The position numbers and the translations under genes are program-made. 64,000 nt of DNA from an uncultured Craurococcus sp. GTDB lineage: Bacteria; Pseudomonadota; Alphaproteobacteria; Acetobacterales; Acetobacteraceae. The notes beneath the pieces are model-generated. The model was not told the origin of the DNA and ran no database searches. It was given only the letters and a program-made list of their open reading frames with translations. The stretch lies in assembly GCA_902805545.1 (NCBI GenBank), contig CADCTD010000178.1, positions 33,864-97,863 of the forward strand, given 5' to 3'. How positions within the stretch are numbered: position 1 is the first letter of the stretch; each line of letters opens with the position of its first letter. Below, in pieces: positions 42,813 to 52,349 of the stretch.

Positions 42813-43498
42813 GCGCGGGGCGGCTCGCGGCGGGACTGCTGCTGCTGGCCGCGGGGGCGACGCGGGCGGAGGGGCTGCCGCCCTGCCCCACCGGGCGGCC
42901 CGAGATCCGCATGACCGTCGCCGACCCGGAGCCGGTGGTGAGCGGGGCGCTCGGCGTCGATGCGCTGCACGGCGAGACCGGGCAGAAGCGGAGCCCGGGG
43001 CTGCATCACCTGGCCCTCACCACCTCCCGCGTCGAGTGGCAGAGCGAGATCGAGACGCGCTACCGCGAAGATGCGGGCGGGGTCTGCGCCCGGCCGGCGC
43101 GCATCGCGCTCAGCCTGGTGCAGACCGAGCATACCGTCCGCATCGCCGGCGAGATCCCGCGCGGCGGGTGCCTGTGGCGCGAGGTGCTGGCGCATGAGAT
43201 GCGGCATGTGGCGGTGAACCGGCAAACCTTGCGCGCGGCAGCGGCGCGGGCCCGGGCGGCGACCGAGGCCTGGGCGATGCGGGCCGAGGGGCGCGGTGCG
43301 ACATTCGACGAGGCCATGGCGCAGCTGCAGGAGGGGCTGCGGCAGGCGATCGAGCCCGCGCTCGCCGGCATGCGGGAGGCGCGCGAGGCAGCGCATGGGC
43401 GGATCGACAGCCGTGCCGAGTATGAGCGGCTGGGCGAGGTCTGCCCGGCCGACCAGCGGCGGCTCCGGGAGGCCTTGCGGGCAGCCGGCGCCCCGTGA
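42809..43498 (+). CDS. Predicted secreted Zn-dependent protease (HExxH, DUF922-like)
   Basis: An exported 229-residue protein with the zinc-protease motif HEMRH in LAHEMRHVAVN at about residues 126-130. A signal peptide (AGRLAAGLLLLAAGATRAEG) is readable in frame upstream of the first ATG (42911). Including it requires a CTG start at 42809 (or 42803), overlapping the CorA stop, with AAGGG upstream. Starting at 42911 would lose the signal. The layout fits DUF922-type predicted Zn proteases. Substrate unknown. Confidence 0.65.
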   Translation: MSAGRLAAGLLLLAAGATRAEGLPPCPTGRPEIRMTVADPEPVVSGALGVDALHGETGQKRSPGLHHLALTTSRVEWQSEIETRYREDAGGVCARPARIALSLVQTEHTVRIAGEIPRGGCLWREVLAHEMRHVAVNRQTLRAAAARARAATEAWAMRAEGRGATFDEAMAQLQEGLRQAIEPALAGMREAREAAHGRIDSRAEYERLGEVCPADQRRLREALRAAGAP

Positions 43499-43533
43499 TG
43501 CGATGCCGGCTTCCGACCGAGGAGGACCGAGGC

Positions 43534-44499
43534 TTGCCCGCGACGCATCACATCGAACCGACGCTCGAGAACATCCGCTGGGGCGGGTTCGACGCCGCCT
43601 TCCCGCCGGTGAAGACCGTCGATCCGGGCGACCTCGTCATCCTGGAATGCGTCTCGGGCGCGCCTGACGTGATGCCGCCGGCGGGGAGCGGGCTCGCCGT
43701 GCCGCCGCGGCTCTCGGCCATCCATGCGGCCAATCCGGCGCGGCATGGGCCGCATATCATGACCGGGCCGGTCGCGGTGAAGGGCGCCGAGCCGGGCGAT
43801 TGCCTCCGCGTCGATATCGAGCGGATCGACCTCGGCGCCGACTGGGGCTTCTGCGCCTTCCGCCCGCTGGCGGGGACGCTGCCGGAGGACTTCCCCTACA
43901 GGCGGGTGCTGCACATCCCGGTCGACAAGGAGGCCATGACCTGCAAGGTACCGGTCGGCCCGGGCATCACCCTGCCGCTCGCGCCCTTCTTCGGCGTGAT
44001 GGGCGTCGCGGGGCCGGAGGAATGGGGCACCATCTCCACCAAGGAGCCGCGGGCGCATGGCGGCAACCTCGACAACAAGGAGTTGGTGGCGGGGACGACG
44101 CTCTACCTGCCGGTCTATGTGCCGGGCGCCAATTTCTCGGCCGGCGACGGACATGGCGTGCAGGGCGATGGCGAGGTTTGCATCAATGCGCTCGAGATCT
44201 GCCTGACCGGGCATTTCCGCCTCGGCCTCGAGAAAGGCGGCGGCGCGAAGGACCCGGTGCTGCGCTTCCCGCGGGCGGAGACGCCCTCGCATTTCATCAG
44301 CATGGGGATGCACGAGGATCTCGACCTCGCCATGAAGCAGGCGCTGCGCGAGATGATCGCCTTCATCGTCAGCCGCACCAACCTCTCGGCGGCGGATGCC
44401 TACCAGCTCTGCTCGCTCGCCGTGGACTTCCACGTGACGCAGACCGTCAACGGCGAGAAGGGCGTGCACGGCATGCTGCGGAAAGGATTGTTGTTCTGA
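43534..44499 (+). CDS. Acetamidase/formamidase family protein
   Basis: A 321-residue hydrolase of the FmdA/AmdA family that releases ammonia from short amides. Blocks: HHIEPTLENIRWGGFDAAFP, HIMTGPVAVKGAEPGDCLRV, GGNLDNKELVAGTTLYLPV and GDGHGVQGDGEVCINALE, which carries the family's catalytic acidic and His residues. I chose TTG 43534, which has GGAGG 8 bases upstream; an upstream ATG at 43495 has no such site. No amide transporter genes adjoin it. Confidence 0.88.
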   Translation: MPATHHIEPTLENIRWGGFDAAFPPVKTVDPGDLVILECVSGAPDVMPPAGSGLAVPPRLSAIHAANPARHGPHIMTGPVAVKGAEPGDCLRVDIERIDLGADWGFCAFRPLAGTLPEDFPYRRVLHIPVDKEAMTCKVPVGPGITLPLAPFFGVMGVAGPEEWGTISTKEPRAHGGNLDNKELVAGTTLYLPVYVPGANFSAGDGHGVQGDGEVCINALEICLTGHFRLGLEKGGGAKDPVLRFPRAETPSHFISMGMHEDLDLAMKQALREMIAFIVSRTNLSAADAYQLCSLAVDFHVTQTVNGEKGVHGMLRKGLLF

Positions 44500-44576
44500 G
44501 ATTACGTTTCGGTTCGTAGCGTTGGCAGCGGCCGGGTGGGATGCAAGCATTCGGCGTGGACAGAGGAGGCTGAACC

Positions 44577-45398
44577 ATGCCGATGGTCACCACGAAGGAC
44601 GGCACCCAGATCTTCTACAAGGACTGGGGCAGCGGGCCGCCCATCGTCTTCCATCACGGATGGCCGCTTTCGGCGGATGACTGGGACACCCAGCTGCTGT
44701 TCTTCCGGCAGCAAGGCTTCCGCGTCATCGCGCATGATCGGCGCGGGCATGGGCGCTCCGCCCAGGTGTCAGAAGGACACGACATGGACCACTACGCTGC
44801 GGATGTCGCGGCGGTGGTGGAGGCGCTCGACCTGCAAGGGGCGGTGCATGTCGGGCATTCGACCGGCGGTGGCGAGGTGGTGCGCTACCTCGCGCGCCAC
44901 GGCACGGCGCGGGCGGTGAAGGCGGTGCTGATCGCCGCGGTGCCGCCGCTGATGCTGAAGACGGAGGCCAATCCGGGCGGGCTGCCGATGGAGGTCTTCG
45001 ACGGCTACCGTGCGCAGCTCGCCGCGAACCGGGCGGAGCTCTACAAGGCGGTGCCGGTGCCCTTCTACGGCTACAACCGCGAGGGGATGACGGTGCAGGA
45101 AGGCGTCGCCGGCAATTGGTGGCGGCAGGGGATGATCGGCTCGGCGCTCGCGCATTACGAGGGGATCAAGGCCTTCTCGGAGACCGACTTCACCGAGGAC
45201 CTGAGGAAGATCGACATCCCCGTGCTGGTGATGCACGGCGATGACGACCAGATCGTCCCCATCGGGGCCGCCGCCCTGCTCTCGGTGAAGCTGCTGAAGC
45301 AGGGGACGCTGAAGGTCTATCCCGGCTATCCGCATGGCATGGCGACGACGCATGCGGATGTCATCAACCGGGACCTGCTGGACTTCATCCGGGCCTAG
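44577..45398 (+). CDS. Alpha/beta hydrolase (arylesterase / non-heme chloroperoxidase-like)
   Basis: A 273-residue serine hydrolase. Oxyanion [12 protein letters not shown], nucleophile Ser95 in [13 protein letters not shown], catalytic Asp in [10 protein letters not shown] and His in PGYPHGM make the triad. Size and motifs match the esterase/cofactor-free haloperoxidase group, whose perhydrolase activity is a side reaction. GAGGAGG precedes the ATG. The 3' end overlaps the convergent SDR by 14 bases. The natural substrate is unknown. Confidence 0.88.
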   Translation: MPMVTTKDGTQIFYKDWGSGPPIVFHHGWPLSADDWDTQLLFFRQQGFRVIAHDRRGHGRSAQVSEGHDMDHYAADVAAVVEALDLQGAVHVGHSTGGGEVVRYLARHGTARAVKAVLIAAVPPLMLKTEANPGGLPMEVFDGYRAQLAANRAELYKAVPVPFYGYNREGMTVQEGVAGNWWRQGMIGSALAHYEGIKAFSETDFTEDLRKIDIPVLVMHGDDDQIVPIGAAALLSVKLLKQGTLKVYPGYPHGMATTHADVINRDLLDFIRA

Positions 45399-46239
45399 AG
45401 TTTTCCACGTAAGCCGCGAAGGCCTCGGCATGGTCCTTGTGCCAGCGCGAGAGCGGCGGGCGGTTCTCCACGATGTCGCCCGCCGACCAGAGGATGCGCC
45501 GCTCGTCCAGCCAGCGCGGCACGTCGTTGTCGGGGCAGAGGATGTAGAAGTCGCCGGCCTCGAGGCGCGCGAGCATGAAGTCGACCGTTTGCTCCGGCGT
45601 CCAGGCGGCGGCGGGCTTCTCGGTGCGTCCGTTGGCGGTGAGGCCGGTGAAGACGAAGCCGGGGATCAGCAGGTGCGCCGAGACCTGGCAGCCCTCGGTG
45701 TTGCGCAGCTCGTGCTGCAGGGCCTCGGTGAAGGTGCGGACGCCGGACTTCGCCACGTTGTAGGCCGGGTCGCCGGGCGGGGTGGTGATGCCCTGCTTGG
45801 AGCCGGTGTTGATGACGAGGCCGGGGCGGCCGCGGGCGATCATCCCGGGGACGAAGATCTGGCTGCCATGGATGATGCCCCAGAGATTGGTCTGCAGGAT
45901 GCGCGACCAGGCGCCGGGCGGGCCGAAGAGGGTGCTGCCGGGCTGGATGCCGGCATTGTTCATCAGGACGTCGGTGCCGCCGAAGCGCTCGCGCACGGCG
46001 GCCTCGAGCGCTGCGACCTGGGACGGCTCGCCGACGTCGCAGGGCTGCGCCATCACCTCGGCGCCGGGCACGGCCTCCTCGATGGCGGCGGCGGCCCGGG
46101 CGAGGCGGTCCTCGCCGAGATCGGCGAGGACGATGTGCAGCCCGACCTGCGCGAAGCGGGTCGCGGCCGCGAGGCCGATGCCCGCGGCGCCGCCGGTGAC
46201 GACGGCGACGGCGCCCGGGACGAGGGCCGGATGCGGCAT
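45385..46239 (-). CDS. Short-chain dehydrogenase/reductase
   Basis: A 284-residue classical SDR. NAD(P) site [19 protein letters not shown], Asp in [18 protein letters not shown], active Ser in VINTGSKQG and Tyr/Lys in PAYNVAKSG. The C-terminal 60 residues ([19 protein letters not shown]) extend beyond the core. Asp after beta-2 suggests NAD. Start overlaps the stop of the upstream SDR (ATGA), so the two are co-translated and may act in sequence. Substrate unknown. Confidence 0.88.
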   Translation of the reverse strand: MPHPALVPGAVAVVTGGAAGIGLAAATRFAQVGLHIVLADLGEDRLARAAAAIEEAVPGAEVMAQPCDVGEPSQVAALEAAVRERFGGTDVLMNNAGIQPGSTLFGPPGAWSRILQTNLWGIIHGSQIFVPGMIARGRPGLVINTGSKQGITTPPGDPAYNVAKSGVRTFTEALQHELRNTEGCQVSAHLLIPGFVFTGLTANGRTEKPAAAWTPEQTVDFMLARLEAGDFYILCPDNDVPRWLDERRILWSAGDIVENRPPLSRWHKDHAEAFAAYVENSRPG

Positions 46240-47345
46240 CAGAAGATGCCGCCGGCGCGGCGCCCGACCTCGCGGGCCAGGCGGCGCATCGGGCGTTGGC
46301 CGGGGACGAGGACGCGGCCGCCGCCCATCCGCCGGGCCGCGGTCGCGCCGATCACCAGGGCGCCGAGGCCAGCCAGCGCCGCCGCCGTCATCGCCGGATG
46401 GAGCTGCGCCTCGAGGAAGAGGCTGGTCTTGCGCACCGGGGCGACGGGGCGGGTCAGGCTCTTCTCCGTGCCGCCTTCGCGGCCCTGGTAGAGGTTGTCG
46501 GCGCGGCTCGCCTTCGGGCGCTTGTCCGTGACCTGGATCGGGTAGCCGATCGCCTCCATGACGAGGTCCGTCGTGCGCGGGAAGAGCGCGCCCATCAGCG
46601 CGATGGCATGGCCGCCGAAGCCGACCACCAGCTCGCGCCGGCGATGCTCGCAGGCATGCAGGATGGCGCGCGCCACGAGCTTCGGCTCATAGGCGGGCGG
46701 CGGGACGCGCACGCCCTCGCTGGGGAGGTAGCTGCGGGCGTGGTCCTGGAAGCCGGTCTCGATGCCGGAGGGCTTGATGAGCGTGACGCTGACCGGCGCG
46801 CCGTCGCGCTGGAACTCCATCCGCAGCGCGTCGGTGAAGGCGCGGACGGCGTGCTTGGTGGCGGAATAGGGGCCCTGCAGGATCATCGCCCGGTCCGACA
46901 GCACGCTGCCGATGTTGATGATGGCACCGCCGCCGCGCTGGCGGAGCGCCTTCGCCGCGATGGTGCTGCCATGGACGACGCCCCAGTAGTTGGTCTCGAA
47001 GATGCGGTGGTGGTCGGCGAGCGGCACCTTCTCGATCTCGCCATAGATGGAGACGCCGGCATCGTTCACCCAGGAGTCGAAGCCGCCGAAAACCTCCTGC
47101 ACCTTGCGGGCGGCGGCCTCCATCTCGTCCAGCTTGCCGACATCGGCGACGGCGTAGTCGGCGCGGCCGCCCTGGTTCCGCAGATCCTGGACGATCTTCT
47201 CCAGCATGTCGCCGCTGCGGGCGATGAGGAAGACGCGCGCGCCGGATTGCACGGCGAGGCGGGCGGTGGCGAGGCCAATGCCGGAGCTGGCGCCGGTGAT
47301 GACGATGGTCTGCTGGTTGAGCGGCTTCAGCCGGATCTGCGCCAT
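46239..47345 (-). CDS. SDR with C-terminal membrane-associated extension
   Basis: A 368-residue SDR. Nucleotide site TIVITGASSGIGLATARLAV, catalytic Ser in IINIGSVLSDRAM and Tyr/Lys in PYSATKHAVRAF. After the core there is a hydrophobic segment near residue 335 (PAMTAAALAGLGALVIGATA) and a basic tail (RRLAREVGRRAGG), so it is probably membrane-bound. ATG 47345 has AGAGG upstream. It is coupled to the next SDR. Confidence 0.87.
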   Translation of the reverse strand: MAQIRLKPLNQQTIVITGASSGIGLATARLAVQSGARVFLIARSGDMLEKIVQDLRNQGGRADYAVADVGKLDEMEAAARKVQEVFGGFDSWVNDAGVSIYGEIEKVPLADHHRIFETNYWGVVHGSTIAAKALRQRGGGAIINIGSVLSDRAMILQGPYSATKHAVRAFTDALRMEFQRDGAPVSVTLIKPSGIETGFQDHARSYLPSEGVRVPPPAYEPKLVARAILHACEHRRRELVVGFGGHAIALMGALFPRTTDLVMEAIGYPIQVTDKRPKASRADNLYQGREGGTEKSLTRPVAPVRKTSLFLEAQLHPAMTAAALAGLGALVIGATAARRMGGGRVLVPGQRPMRRLAREVGRRAGGIF

Positions 47346-47463
47346 GGGGAACCTCTGGATGGTTGGGGGGAGTGCGGGGTGAACCGCCCTCCCCGCCCCC
47401 AAGTTCCCGCCGGCAACCGGGCGGCGAGCTGCACCCGTGGCATGTAGCCCAGGCGATCGGAGG

Positions 47464-48186
<723 letters not shown>

Positions 48187-48250
48187 GGGCGGTTCCTCCG
48201 GTTTGTTGCGGAGGGCAGATGGGGCGCGTCCGGCGTGAACCAAGGGGAGG

Positions 48251-49321
48251 TCAGCGAAGGGCGCGATAGGCGAAGGCCGCGTAAGGATCCCAGGCGACGG
48301 AGGCGGGGCCGCCGGGGATGGGCAGGCGGGCGCCCGGAGGGCGGTGGGCGATGAGCATCCCGCCCTCGCCCAACTCAAGCAGCAAGCGGACATGGTCGCC
48401 GAGGAAGACGCTGTCGCGCAGCGCGGCCGGCAGCGCGCCCTCGCCCATCTCCTCGGCCGGCAGGGCGGCAACGGCGACGCGGTCCGGGCGGATGGCGACG
48501 ATGCAGCGGCTTCCCGGGCCGCCGGCATCGGCGATGCGGGCCTCGACCAGCGGGCCGCAATCGAGGCGGATGCCGCATTCCGCCTCCTCGCGCCACTCGA
48601 CCGTGCCGGGGAGGCGGTTGTTCTCGCCGAGCAGGCCGGCGATGCTGGCGGTCGCCGGCTCCTCGTACAGCGCGCGGGGGGTGGCGCATTGGGCGATGCG
48701 GCCATCCTCCAGCACGGCGACGCGGTCGGCGAGCGCCATCGCCTCCTCCCCCTCCCGCGTCGCCAGCAGCAGCGTGAGGCCGAGGCGGCGGGCGAGGCGG
48801 CGGAGCTCGAAGGCGAAGGCGCGGCGGGGCGCGGGATCGAGGCCGGCGAGCGGGTCGTCGAGCAGCAGCAGCGGCTGCTCGGGGGCGAGGGCACGGGCGA
48901 AGGCGGCGCGGAAGCGCGGCAGCGGCCCGAGCTGGGCGATGCGGCGGCCCTCGAAGCCGTCGAGGCCGAGGGCGGTCAGGGCGCGTGCGATGCGGGCCGG
49001 GCGGTCGCGCGCCGGGATGCCGTAGCCGGGTAGGAGCTGGGCGATGGCCTCCTGCACCGTGCGGTTCGGCGGCAGGTCGGGGTCGAAGAGGGCGAGCGGG
49101 CGCTGCGACGGGGCGAGCGGGACGAGGTCCCGGCCGTCGAGCAGCATCCGCCCGGCATCCGGCCGGTCGGTGCCGGCGATCAGGCGCAGCAGCGCGCTCT
49201 TGCCGGCGCCGGCGGGTGCGAGCAGGGCGAGCGTCTCGCCACGGGCGAGGTCGAGGCTGATCTCCCCAAGGCCCGACGCCCGTCTCCCGATTCCGTCGAG
49301 GCGCAGCAGCGGTCCGTCCAT
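48251..49321 (-). CDS. Orphan ABC ATPase with degenerate catalytic motifs (PotA/FbpC-like)
   Basis: A 356-residue protein with an ABC domain and a C-terminal TOBE-like domain (about 240-355, CIVAIRPDRVAVAALPAEE), like PotA or FbpC. Walker A survives (APAGAGKSALL, Lys41), but other motifs are altered. The Q-loop Gln is Asp80, the LSGGQ signature is LGPLP (131-135), the catalytic Glu is Asp156 in LLLLDDPLAGLD, and the switch His is Arg189 (ATREGEE). No permease or binding protein adjoins it. ATP turnover is doubtful; it may be regulatory or inactive. Confidence 0.8.
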   Translation of the reverse strand: MDGPLLRLDGIGRRASGLGEISLDLARGETLALLAPAGAGKSALLRLIAGTDRPDAGRMLLDGRDLVPLAPSQRPLALFDPDLPPNRTVQEAIAQLLPGYGIPARDRPARIARALTALGLDGFEGRRIAQLGPLPRFRAAFARALAPEQPLLLLDDPLAGLDPAPRRAFAFELRRLARRLGLTLLLATREGEEAMALADRVAVLEDGRIAQCATPRALYEEPATASIAGLLGENNRLPGTVEWREEAECGIRLDCGPLVEARIADAGGPGSRCIVAIRPDRVAVAALPAEEMGEGALPAALRDSVFLGDHVRLLLELGEGGMLIAHRPPGARLPIPGGPASVAWDPYAAFAYRALR

Positions 49322-49419
49322 CCCCTTCCCTTCGCCGCGGCCGGTGGCGGTGTCAACGGAACCCTCGGGCCGCAGGCCGCGTTGCTGCGCCAAGTTTCCA
49401 CCTCGCAAGGAGCAAAGCC

Positions 49420-49767
49420 ATGTCGGCAGCTAATGACATGTCCAATGACGCCCGCCGCCTCAAGGAGCAGGCTGCTGCTTCCACCGACCGCGTGGCGACC
49501 GACGCGCAGGAGGAGCTGGCGAAGCTGCGGGCCCAGGTCGAGCGGCTGATGCAGGAGCGCGTCACCCCGGCGCTCGCCGGCGCGGCCGACCAGATGCAGG
49601 ACTACGCGACGCGTGCCCGCGAGGCGGTCGAGGACCGCGCCGATGCGCTGTCCGAGACGGTGCGCGACAAGCCGCTGATGGCGATCGGCATCGCGGCCCT
49701 CGGCGGCTACCTGATCGGCCGGCTGATGGGCGGCAATACCTACGTCTACTCGCGCGACCGGCACTAA
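49420..49767 (+). CDS. DUF883 family protein (ElaB/YqjD-like)
   Basis: A 115-residue tail-anchored protein. A long amphipathic helix (SNDARRLKEQAAASTDRVAT through LAKLRAQVERLMQER) precedes a C-terminal membrane segment (DKPLMAIGIAALGGYLIGRLM). This is the ElaB/YqjD pattern of inner-membrane proteins linked to stress and ribosome binding in stationary phase in E. coli. AAGGAG lies 7 bases before the ATG. It is followed 6 bases later by a holin-like gene, the usual YqjD-YqjE pairing. Confidence 0.88.
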   Translation: MSAANDMSNDARRLKEQAAASTDRVATDAQEELAKLRAQVERLMQERVTPALAGAADQMQDYATRAREAVEDRADALSETVRDKPLMAIGIAALGGYLIGRLMGGNTYVYSRDRH

Positions 49768-49773
49768 CGCGCC

Positions 49774-50208
49774 ATGCGGCTCGTCAGCCTCCTGCGCCTC
49801 GCGGCGCAGGCCGAGACGCTGCGGTGGAAGCGCACCGGCCGGGGCGTCGCCATCCAGGCGGCGCTCGGGGCGGCAGCGGCGGTCTTCGGGCTGATGCTGC
49901 TGCTCATGCTGCATGTCGCGGCGTTGATCTGGCTGGCCCAGGGGCGCGGCGGCGCGACGGCGGCTCTCATCATCGCCGGGATCGACCTGGTGCTGGCGGC
50001 GCTGCTTGGCTGGCTCGCCGCGCGGCATGCCGAGGACCCGATCCAGATCGAGGCGCAGCGGGTGCGCGACGATGCGCTGCGGCAGGTGGGTGACACTGCC
50101 TCCCGCGCCATGATGATCGCGCCGCTGCTGCGCAGCCAGAATGCGAAGAAGGGCCTGATCGGCGCGGCGCTGACCGCGGCGTTGGTCGGCTTCATCGCCA
50201 AGCGATAG
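49774..50208 (+). CDS. Phage-holin-family / YqjE-like membrane protein
   Basis: A 144-residue protein with two central membrane helices (QAALGAAAAVFGLMLLLMLH and AALIIAGIDLVLAALLGWLA) and a shorter C-terminal hydrophobic part. It matches Phage_holin_3_6/YqjE proteins, which accompany DUF883 proteins and are not phage genes. The gene pair ends at a clear hairpin terminator. Confidence 0.8.
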   Translation: MRLVSLLRLAAQAETLRWKRTGRGVAIQAALGAAAAVFGLMLLLMLHVAALIWLAQGRGGATAALIIAGIDLVLAALLGWLAARHAEDPIQIEAQRVRDDALRQVGDTASRAMMIAPLLRSQNAKKGLIGAALTAALVGFIAKR

Positions 50209-50212
50209 GCGG

Positions 50213-50244
50213 AAGGCGGCCGGGCGGGATGGCCCGGCCGCCTT
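50213..50244 (+). terminator. Rho-independent-type hairpin after the DUF883/holin pair
   Basis: A perfect 13-base-pair stem (AAGGCGGCCGGGC with GCCCGGCCGCCTT) with a 6-base loop begins 4 bases after the stop codon and is followed by TTCC. Confidence 0.8.
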
Positions 50245-50401
50245 TCCGTCGATCCCCTGCGGCCCTCGCGCGTTCGCCCCGGGGCAGGCAGCGAGGGGAT
50301 GGCCGCATGGACCGCGCACATCATCAATCAGGAACCATCATCGAGGGGCGGCCGGCGCGTCTGGCCAGGGCCCCGCGCAGCGCGTGGGGGAGCGACAAGC
50401 C

Positions 50402-50680
50402 ATGAGCGAGGTCCGGGAGAACATGGAGGCTCGGCGCTTCGAGCTGGCCTCCGGCGATGCCGTCGCTTTCATTGAATACCGGCGCGGCGGCGATGCCGTC
50501 GAGCTGACCCATACCGAGGTGCCGCAGGCGCTGGAGGGCCAGGGCATCGGCTCCGCCCTGGTGCGCGGCACGCTGGAGCGGCTGCGGGCGGAAGGCGTGC
50601 AGGTGGTGCCGAGCTGCAGCTTCGTCGCGCGCTACATCGAGCGGCATCCCGACTATGGGGACATGGTCGCCGGGGGTTGA
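50402..50680 (+). CDS. YjdJ-type GNAT N-acetyltransferase domain protein
   Basis: A 92-residue protein of the small GNAT-like group (N-acetyltransferase, YidJ/NATD1 type). The acetyl-CoA loop is EVPQALEGQGIGSALV and the closing block is VVPSCSFVARYIERHPDYG. ELTHTEV precedes the loop as usual. Homologues are widespread, single-domain and of unknown acceptor. The gap 50245-50401 holds no gene. Its stop overlaps the start region of the next gene. Confidence 0.85.
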   Translation: MSEVRENMEARRFELASGDAVAFIEYRRGGDAVELTHTEVPQALEGQGIGSALVRGTLERLRAEGVQVVPSCSFVARYIERHPDYGDMVAGG

Positions 50681-50682
50681 GC

Positions 50683-51174
50683 GTGGTGCGCGTCCTGGCG
50701 CTGGCGCTCCTCCTCGCCGCGCCGGCGGCGATGGCGCAGGAGCCCGGCTGCGCCGCGCTGGGGCCGGTGCTGGACTGGCGTGGCCTCGGGCTTGGGATGC
50801 GCCACCCGGCGGGCTTCGCGCTGGCCGAGGCGGGGCCCGACACGGCGCGCTTCGCCACCCGCGACGGGCAGGCGAGCGCCACGGTGACGGCGATCCCGAA
50901 CGGCATGCAGCAGAGCCTCGCCGCTGTCATGGACGAGGCGCGGCAGGACATCACCGGGAACAGCGGCGGGGAGATCACCTATGCCCGGGCGAGGGCGAAC
51001 TGGTTCGTCCTCTCCGGCTACATGGCCGGGCGCATCTTCTACCGTCGCAGCCTGGTTGCGGCGGATAGAGGCGTCATCGGCACGTTGTGGATTGAGTTCC
51101 CACGCGCGATGAAGCCCTGCTTCGAGGCGGCGGTGACGACAATGTCCCTCTCCTTCCGCGAGCTGCCGCGCTAG
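50683..51174 (+). CDS. Exported hypothetical protein
   Basis: A 163-residue protein with a clear signal peptide (VRVLALALLLAAPAAMAQ). The mature part starts EPGCAALGPVLDWRGLGLGM and has a mixed alpha/beta character, with cysteines near residues 22 and 146 that may pair. GEITYARARANWFVLSGYM is a notable block. Starts at TTG 50677, GTG 50683 or GTG 50686 all keep the signal. I do not recognise the family. Confidence 0.65.
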   Translation: MVRVLALALLLAAPAAMAQEPGCAALGPVLDWRGLGLGMRHPAGFALAEAGPDTARFATRDGQASATVTAIPNGMQQSLAAVMDEARQDITGNSGGEITYARARANWFVLSGYMAGRIFYRRSLVAADRGVIGTLWIEFPRAMKPCFEAAVTTMSLSFRELPR

Positions 51175-52295
51175 TCCGGCAGGATGGCGGCGTGGGCGAG
51201 GCTGCTGAGGACATCCATGCGCTGGTTGTGGAAGGCCTCGGTCTGCCGGCAGTTGGAGAGGAAGGCGAAGGAGACGCCGCTCGTCGGATCCGCCCAGCAA
51301 TAGGAGCTGCCGACGCCGCCATGGCCGAAGCTCCGTGGGTGGGCGATGGTGCCGAGGCCCCGCGCGACCGGCGTCTCGCCGCGGGAATGCGGGCCGAGGC
51401 CGCGATGCATCGGGATTCCCATGTAGTCGTCGATGCGGTCGCCGGTGAGGTTGCGCGTCACGAACTCGATCATGCGCGGGGAGAAGAGGCGGGTGCCGCC
51501 GAGCGTGCCGCCCTGGACGAGCGCCTGGTAGAAGGCCGCCATGCCGCGCGCCGTGCCGTAGCCGCCGCCGCCCGGGATGCCGGCGGCGTGGTGGGCCGCG
51601 GTGTTCTCCGCCGCGCGGGGGATGAAGGCGCCCTCCTGCTGCGGGTCGTAGATCTCGGCGGCGCGGGGCAGGTCGGCCTCCGCCATGCCGATGATCACCT
51701 CGCGCTCGAGGCCGAGCGGCGCCAGGATCCGCTCGCGGATGTAGGCGCGGAAGTCCTGGCCGGTGATCGCCTCGATCAGGACTGCGGCGACCCAGTGGGC
51801 CGAGGTCGGGTGGTAGTGCACGCGGCTGCCCGGGGTCCATTCCAGGGTGAAGTCGGAGACCGCCTGCCGCAGCAGGGCGTGGTCGGCCCAGCATTCGGCC
51901 GGGATCGTCGCCGAGGGGAAGCCGCCCTGGTGGGTGAGCAGCTGCAGGATGGTGATGTCGGCCTTCCCATGCGCGGCGAATTCGGGGATGTGCATGGCGA
52001 GGGGGTCGGAGAAGCGGAGCAGCCCCTCCTCCGCCAGCAGCCAGAGCGCGGCGGCGGTGACGACCTTGGTGTTGGAATACATCAGGAAGAGCGTGTCGGC
52101 CGTGGTGGGCGTGCCGAGCCGTGCCTCGCCGAAATGGCGGAAGAGGGCGAGCTTGCCGTGGCGGGCCACCGCGACCTGCGCGCCAGGGTGGTGCCCCTCG
52201 GCGATGTGCCGCTCGATGATGGCGCAGAGGCGGGCGAGCGGGCGCGGGTCGAGGTTCAGCGCCTCGGGGTGGGATTCGGGCAGCGGGAAGGCCAT
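51171..52295 (-). CDS. Serine hydrolase (class C beta-lactamase/EstB family)
   Basis: A 374-residue serine hydrolase of the beta-lactamase/esterase family VIII group. The nucleophile motif SxxK is Ser74-Lys77 in LMYSNTKVVTA. A Tyr-containing second motif lies in SRVHYHPTSAHWVAA, and the late His-Gly-Gly is in SFGHGGVGSSYCW. No signal peptide is seen, which argues for a cytosolic esterase rather than a secreted beta-lactamase. GAGGGAG precedes ATG 52295. The stop overlaps the convergent gene. Confidence 0.87.
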   Translation of the reverse strand: MAFPLPESHPEALNLDPRPLARLCAIIERHIAEGHHPGAQVAVARHGKLALFRHFGEARLGTPTTADTLFLMYSNTKVVTAAALWLLAEEGLLRFSDPLAMHIPEFAAHGKADITILQLLTHQGGFPSATIPAECWADHALLRQAVSDFTLEWTPGSRVHYHPTSAHWVAAVLIEAITGQDFRAYIRERILAPLGLEREVIIGMAEADLPRAAEIYDPQQEGAFIPRAAENTAAHHAAGIPGGGGYGTARGMAAFYQALVQGGTLGGTRLFSPRMIEFVTRNLTGDRIDDYMGIPMHRGLGPHSRGETPVARGLGTIAHPRSFGHGGVGSSYCWADPTSGVSFAFLSNCRQTEAFHNQRMDVLSSLAHAAILPD

Positions 52296-52349
52296 GGACG
52301 TGCTCCCTCGGGTCTTTCCGAGGGAGCCTAGCACCATGGCCCGACCACG

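Noticed and set aside
49774..50208. Prophage remnant suggested by the holin-family protein
   Set aside because: No integrase, lysin, capsid or att-like repeats nearby. The DUF883 plus holin-like pair is a normal chromosomal YqjD/YqjE arrangement.
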